The notes below the pieces were generated by a model. The model saw nothing but the letters and a program-made list of their open reading frames with translations. It made no database searches and had not been told where the DNA came from. Source: Rhizobium sp. RU20A (GTDB lineage: Bacteria > Pseudomonadota > Alphaproteobacteria > Rhizobiales > Rhizobiaceae). Taken from it: a DNA stretch of 64,000 bases. Shown here in pieces: positions 60,742 through 64,000 of this stretch; within the stretch, counting starts at the first letter, position 1; every line of letters starts with the position of its first letter. The translations under genes and the position numbers were made by a program. The DNA lies in contig NZ_FTMB01000011.1 of the NCBI RefSeq assembly GCF_900155885.1, forward strand, positions 1 through 64,000, read 5' to 3'.

Positions 60742-61788
60742 ATGGCCTCGGTCGCAATCGATCACGTTTTGAAGCAATACGGCGCCGCCGCCGTCATCCA
60801 TGGCGTCTCCGTCGATATCGAAGACGGGGAGTTCGTCACCCTCGTCGGGCCGTCCGGCTGCGGCAAGTCCACGCTGCTGCGCATGCTGGCGGGTCTGGAA
60901 GAGATCAGCGGCGGCGAAATCCGCATCGATGGCCGCGTGGTCAACGATGTCGCGCCCAAGGAGCGCGACATCGCCATGGTCTTCCAGTCCTATGCGCTCT
61001 ACCCGCACATGACCGTGCGCGAAAACATGGGCTTTGCGCTGAAGCTCCAGGGGCGCGACAAGGCGACGATCGAAAAGCTCGTCAACGAGGCCGCCGGCAT
61101 CCTCGCGCTCGAGCCGCTGCTCGACCGCCTGCCGAAGCAGCTTTCCGGCGGCCAGCGCCAGCGCGTCGCCATGGGCCGCGCCATCGTGCGCCACCCCAAG
61201 GTCTTCCTCTTCGACGAGCCGCTCTCGAACCTCGACGCCAAGCTGCGCGTCACCATGCGCAGCGAGATCAAGGAACTGCACCAGCGGCTTGGCACGACCA
61301 TCGTCTACGTCACGCACGACCAGATCGAAGCCATGACCATGGCCGACAAGATCGTCGTCATGCGGGCCGGCAAGATCGAGCAGATCGGCAAGCCGCTCGA
61401 TCTCTACGACCGCCCGGACAACACCTTCGTCGCCACCTTCATCGGATCACCCGCCATGAACCTCTTCGACGGTGCCGTCGGCGACGGCGGCTTCGTGATC
61501 GACGGCGGGGTCACCCTCCCCTCCCCCGGCGGCCATGCCCCAGGCGGCGCCCGGACCTACGGCATCCGCCCGGAAGACCTCGACATTGCCGAGGCCGGCA
61601 TTCCCGCGAAAGTCCTGACCGTCGAGCCGACCGGTGCGGAAACGCACGTGGTGGTGCGCATCGGCACGCAGCCGGCAACGCTCGTACTGCATCGCCGCGT
61701 GGAGCTGAAGCCCGAGCAGACGGTCCACCTGTCGGTGAAGGCGGACAAGATCCACCTCTTTGGCGCGGATGGCCGGCGGATCAACTGA
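60742..61788 (+). CDS. Sugar ABC transporter ATP-binding protein (UgpC/MalK type)
   Basis: 348-residue ATPase with all motifs intact: Walker A GPSGCGKST, Q-loop MVFQSYALYPHMTV, signature LSGGQRQRVAMGRA, Walker B VFLFDEPLSNLDAKLR, H-loop VTHDQIEAMTMAD, then a TOBE domain with AGARTYGIRPEDL-like GARTYGIRPEDL. Last gene of the fructoside operon, after the GH32 gene by 13 bases. Confidence 0.94.
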   Translation: MASVAIDHVLKQYGAAAVIHGVSVDIEDGEFVTLVGPSGCGKSTLLRMLAGLEEISGGEIRIDGRVVNDVAPKERDIAMVFQSYALYPHMTVRENMGFALKLQGRDKATIEKLVNEAAGILALEPLLDRLPKQLSGGQRQRVAMGRAIVRHPKVFLFDEPLSNLDAKLRVTMRSEIKELHQRLGTTIVYVTHDQIEAMTMADKIVVMRAGKIEQIGKPLDLYDRPDNTFVATFIGSPAMNLFDGAVGDGGFVIDGGVTLPSPGGHAPGGARTYGIRPEDLDIAEAGIPAKVLTVEPTGAETHVVVRIGTQPATLVLHRRVELKPEQTVHLSVKADKIHLFGADGRRIN

Positions 61789-61793
61789 CGGCT

Positions 61794-61828
61794 GATCGGG
61801 CCGCCGCCCGTGCCTCGCCGGCCCGATC
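61794..61828 (+). terminator. Hairpin at end of fructoside operon
   Basis: A perfect 10-base-pair stem, GATCGGGCCG with CGGCCCGATC, around a 15-base loop, 5 bases after the ATPase stop and followed by a few T residues. Probable terminator, although it lacks a long T-tract. Confidence 0.55.
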
Positions 61829-61909
61829 TTCGGGCCGGGCTTGCCGGCGACGTATCGCCTCGGCTGGCATGTTTCCTGCTTCTTCTCATCGGCGAGACAG
61901 GAGACCGGC

Positions 61910-62209
61910 GTGGCGTACCTACCCCTTTTGTGCATTGTGATCGGACTGAGCTGGGCGGATTTCTGGCCGGTCTACCGGGCGCCGGAAAGCGGGTCGCGGG
62001 CCATGCTGGTGAAGGCGGCCGTCGCGTCGAGCCTGTTCCTGAGCGCGCTGGCGTTGCTATCGGTGGGAACAGATGCCCTGACGGCGGTCCTGCTTGTGGC
62101 GATCAGCCTGGCGATTGCCGGCATGGCGCATCGTCGGCTCTCCTCGCCGCTCTCGCTGTCGCTCGCGAGCGCCAGCTTTGCCTGTTATTTCATCGGGACG
62201 CCGCTTTGA
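61910..62209 (+). CDS. Small integral membrane protein coupled to NasT-like gene
   Basis: 99-residue protein with about three hydrophobic segments (LPLLCIVIGLSWADFWPVY, AAVASSLFLSALALLSVG, LTAVLLVAISLAIAGMA) and a hydrophobic end (SLASASFACYFIGTPL). It starts at GTG after AGGAGA with good spacing. Third codon positions are strongly GC-rich, as in real genes of this window. Its TGA stop overlaps the TTG start of the NasT-like gene, so translation is coupled. No family is recognised. Confidence 0.6.
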   Translation: MAYLPLLCIVIGLSWADFWPVYRAPESGSRAMLVKAAVASSLFLSALALLSVGTDALTAVLLVAISLAIAGMAHRRLSSPLSLSLASASFACYFIGTPL

Positions 62210-62805
62210 GCACCTCAAGGATCAGCGCCGACCTGACCATCCTCGTCATCGACGAGAATGCCATTCGCGCCTCCATCATCGAGGCGGGGCTGACCGAGGC
62301 CGGCCATTGCAATGTCACCGTCATTCACGAGGTGCAGGGCGTCGCGCGGCTGATCGAGACCCTCTCGCCCGACGTCATCATCATCGATATCGAGAACCCC
62401 AATCGCGACATGATGGAGCACATGTTCCAGCTGACGCGGACCATTTCCCGGCCGATCGCCATGTTCGTGGACCGCTCGGATACGGCGGCGATCGAGGCGG
62501 CCGTGGATGCCGGGGTCTCGGCCTATGTGGTCGATGGCCTCAAGAAGGAGCGGGTGAAGCCGATCCTCGACATGGCCGTCAGCCGCTTCAACGCCTTCAG
62601 CCGCCTGCAGCGGGAACTGGCGGAGGCGAAGACGGCGCTCGAAGAGCGCAAGGTGATCGAGCGCGCCAAGGGCATCCTCATGAAGATGCGGGGTCTCAGC
62701 GAAGAGCAGGCCTTCGCCCTGCTGCGCCAGACCGCCATGAACGAGAAGAAGAAGCTGGCCGACATCGCCCAGAGCGTGGTGACGGCCGCGGGCCTTTTGC
62801 TGTGA
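62206..62805 (+). CDS. nasT: ANTAR-domain response regulator, NasT-like antiterminator
   Basis: 199-residue RNA-binding regulator. The receiver domain includes LTILVIDENAIRASIIEAGL and the Asp in SPDVIIIDIENPNRD. The C-terminal ANTAR domain has ERKVIERAKGILMKMRGLSE, EQAFALLRQTAMNEKKKLAD. NasT-type proteins prevent termination in leader RNAs of nitrate or nitrite assimilation genes and are held inactive by NasS when nitrate is absent. No ATG is available near the N-terminus; the TTG at 62206 gives the normal NasT N-terminus and overlaps the upstream stop (TTGA). Confidence 0.9.
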   Translation: MSTSRISADLTILVIDENAIRASIIEAGLTEAGHCNVTVIHEVQGVARLIETLSPDVIIIDIENPNRDMMEHMFQLTRTISRPIAMFVDRSDTAAIEAAVDAGVSAYVVDGLKKERVKPILDMAVSRFNAFSRLQRELAEAKTALEERKVIERAKGILMKMRGLSEEQAFALLRQTAMNEKKKLADIAQSVVTAAGLLL

Positions 62806-62841
62806 TGCGCGAGGGGCCGCGGGAGAAAACGGGTGAGTGAC

Positions 62842-64000
62842 ATGTTCTCCATTGAGACCGGCGGTAATGCCGTGAAGGCACCGGTCCTTTCCACGGGCCG
62901 CGAACACAAGACGCTGCGCGCCGGCTTCATTCCGCTGATGGATGCCTCGATCCTGATCGTGGCGGCGGAGATCGGCTTTGCAAACCGCGAAGGCCTCACG
63001 CTCGATCTCGTGCGCGATGTGTCCTGGGCCAATGTGCGCGATCGCCTGGCCTTCCGCCAGTTCGACATCGCCCACATGCTCTCGCCCATGCCCGTCGCCT
63101 CGATGCTGGGGCTTGGCTCGAACCCCTCGCCGACGCTGACCCCATTCTCCCTCGGGCGCGGCGGCAATGCGATCACGCTGTCTGTTCGTCTTTACGAGCG
63201 CATGAAGGCGCAGGCAGGCCTTGCCGACGATGCGAGCGCGCTTGCCAATGCCAGGGCGCTGGCCGCCGTTCTCGCCGACATGAAGGCGCGCGGCGAGGCG
63301 CCGCCGACGCTCGGCATGACCTACCCCTTCTCCTCGCACAACTACGAATTCCGCTACTGGCTGGCGGCGGGCGGCATCGATCCCGACCGCGACGTGAAGC
63401 TCGTGGTCGTGCCGCCGCCGCTCACCTCCGATGCGCTGGCCGCCGGCGCCATCGACGGTTTCTGCGTCGGTGCGCCCTGGAACATGATCGCCTCGGAGCG
63501 CGGCACGGGGCGGATCGTGGCCGCCAAGCAGGATATCTGGCCGCTCGCGCCCGAAAAGGTGCTGGGCCTTCGCCCGGACTGGGCCGAGGCCAATGCCGAC
63601 ACGGTGTCGCGGCTGATCGTGGCGCTCGACCGGGCGGCCCGCTGGTGCGACGATCCCGCCCATCGCGACGACCTCGCCGCGATCCTGAGCGATACCCGCT
63701 ACATCGCCGCGCCCCGCACCATCATCCGCCGTGTTCTCGACGGCGAATTCTCGCTGGATGCGCGGGGCACGAAACGGCGGATCCCGGATTATTTCCTCTT
63801 CCACCGCGGCGCCGCCAACTATCCCCGTCCGAACCAGGCGCTGTGGATCTACAGCCAGATGATGCGCTGGGGGCAGGTGGACTTCAGCGAGGCGAACATG
63901 GCCCGCGCGACCAGCGCCTTCCGGCCCGATCTCTACACGGCGGCGCTTGGACCCGACGCGATGCTCCCGGGCCCGGAGGATGCGGCCGCGCTCGAGATGT
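62842..64000 (+). CDS. nasS: NasS-like nitrate sensor (NrtA/CmpA-type binding protein), 3' end outside window
   Basis: 386 codons are present without a stop; the gene continues past the window, probably by only a few tens of codons. The protein belongs to the NrtA/CmpA nitrate-binding family (LRAGFIPLMDASILIVAAEI, FDIAHMLSPMPVASMLGLGS, GMTYPFSSHNYEFRYWLAAG, FCVGAPWNMIASERGTGRIV). It has no signal peptide, which marks it as the cytosolic sensor NasS and not the transporter receptor. It would bind NasT and release it on sensing nitrate or nitrite. Start ATG at 62842; an in-frame GTG lies 9 bases upstream. Confidence 0.9.
   Translation, partial: MFSIETGGNAVKAPVLSTGREHKTLRAGFIPLMDASILIVAAEIGFANREGLTLDLVRDVSWANVRDRLAFRQFDIAHMLSPMPVASMLGLGSNPSPTLTPFSLGRGGNAITLSVRLYERMKAQAGLADDASALANARALAAVLADMKARGEAPPTLGMTYPFSSHNYEFRYWLAAGGIDPDRDVKLVVVPPPLTSDALAAGAIDGFCVGAPWNMIASERGTGRIVAAKQDIWPLAPEKVLGLRPDWAEANADTVSRLIVALDRAARWCDDPAHRDDLAAILSDTRYIAAPRTIIRRVLDGEFSLDARGTKRRIPDYFLFHRGAANYPRPNQALWIYSQMMRWGQVDFSEANMARATSAFRPDLYTAALGPDAMLPGPEDAAALEM

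Overview
High-GC DNA with the gene content and protein style of an alphaproteobacterium of the order Rhizobiales, most likely a Rhizobiaceae (Rhizobium/Ensifer/Shinella type). The grounds are dense ABC-uptake operons each with its own regulator, a kdp operon of rhizobial build, a NasT/NasS nitrate-sensing pair, and pxp genes joined to biotin carboxylase genes. No rRNA, tRNA, CRISPR array or intact transposon was found. The wealth of nutrient scavenging systems would suit an accessory replicon (chromid or megaplasmid), but that is inference.

Layout. 1-1855: the end of a peptide-type ABC ATPase and a DapA-family lyase. 2108-10111: the complete potassium-stress locus, with a KdpE-box-like site, two tiny membrane proteins (the second is KdpF), KdpA, KdpB, KdpC, the sensor kinase KdpD and the regulator KdpE. 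10344-15873: a D-threonine aldolase/D-serine dehydratase-like PLP enzyme, divergent from a polar amino-acid ABC transporter, RidA and an IclR regulator. 15874-16897: a gene-poor, locally AT-rich junction with short repeats that may be remnants of an IS21-type element. 16898-28869: a probable single catabolic unit with a Tat-exported sugar-binding protein, two permeases, an ATPase with an altered Q-loop, a transglutaminase-like protein, two FGGY kinases, a VOC protein, an ABM-fold monooxygenase, a metallo-beta-lactamase-fold protein with an altered metal motif, an LVIVD beta-propeller protein and an AhpD-like protein. Its substrate is unknown.

29044-36531 (minus strand): a cupin, an FAD amine oxidase, a polyamine-type ABC transporter and an XRE-cupin regulator, then a LysR gene. 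36784-41091: pxpA, biotin carrier, biotin carboxylase, pxpB and pxpC, a probable 5-oxoproline or related cyclic-amide system. 41160-54706: a GntR regulator with two winged-helix domains faces, across a spacer with paired operator-like sites, a polyamine-type transporter operon. That operon has two ATPases (one lacking the switch histidine), two SDR enzymes, an exported binding protein, a deacetylase/imidase-like enzyme, a 110-residue Cys protein overlapping a CobW-type GTPase, a binding-protein homologue with no export signal, and an amidase. I consider this the most unusual system in the window.

54798-61788: a LacI-regulated fructoside operon with binding protein, two permeases, a cytoplasmic GH32 beta-fructosidase and an ATPase. 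61910-64000: a small membrane protein coupled to a NasT-like ANTAR antiterminator, then a NasS-like nitrate sensor that runs off the end.

A recurring feature is a strong stem-loop directly after the exported binding-protein gene of nearly every transporter operon. These probably protect the binding-protein message. The cytosolic binding-protein homologue has none.
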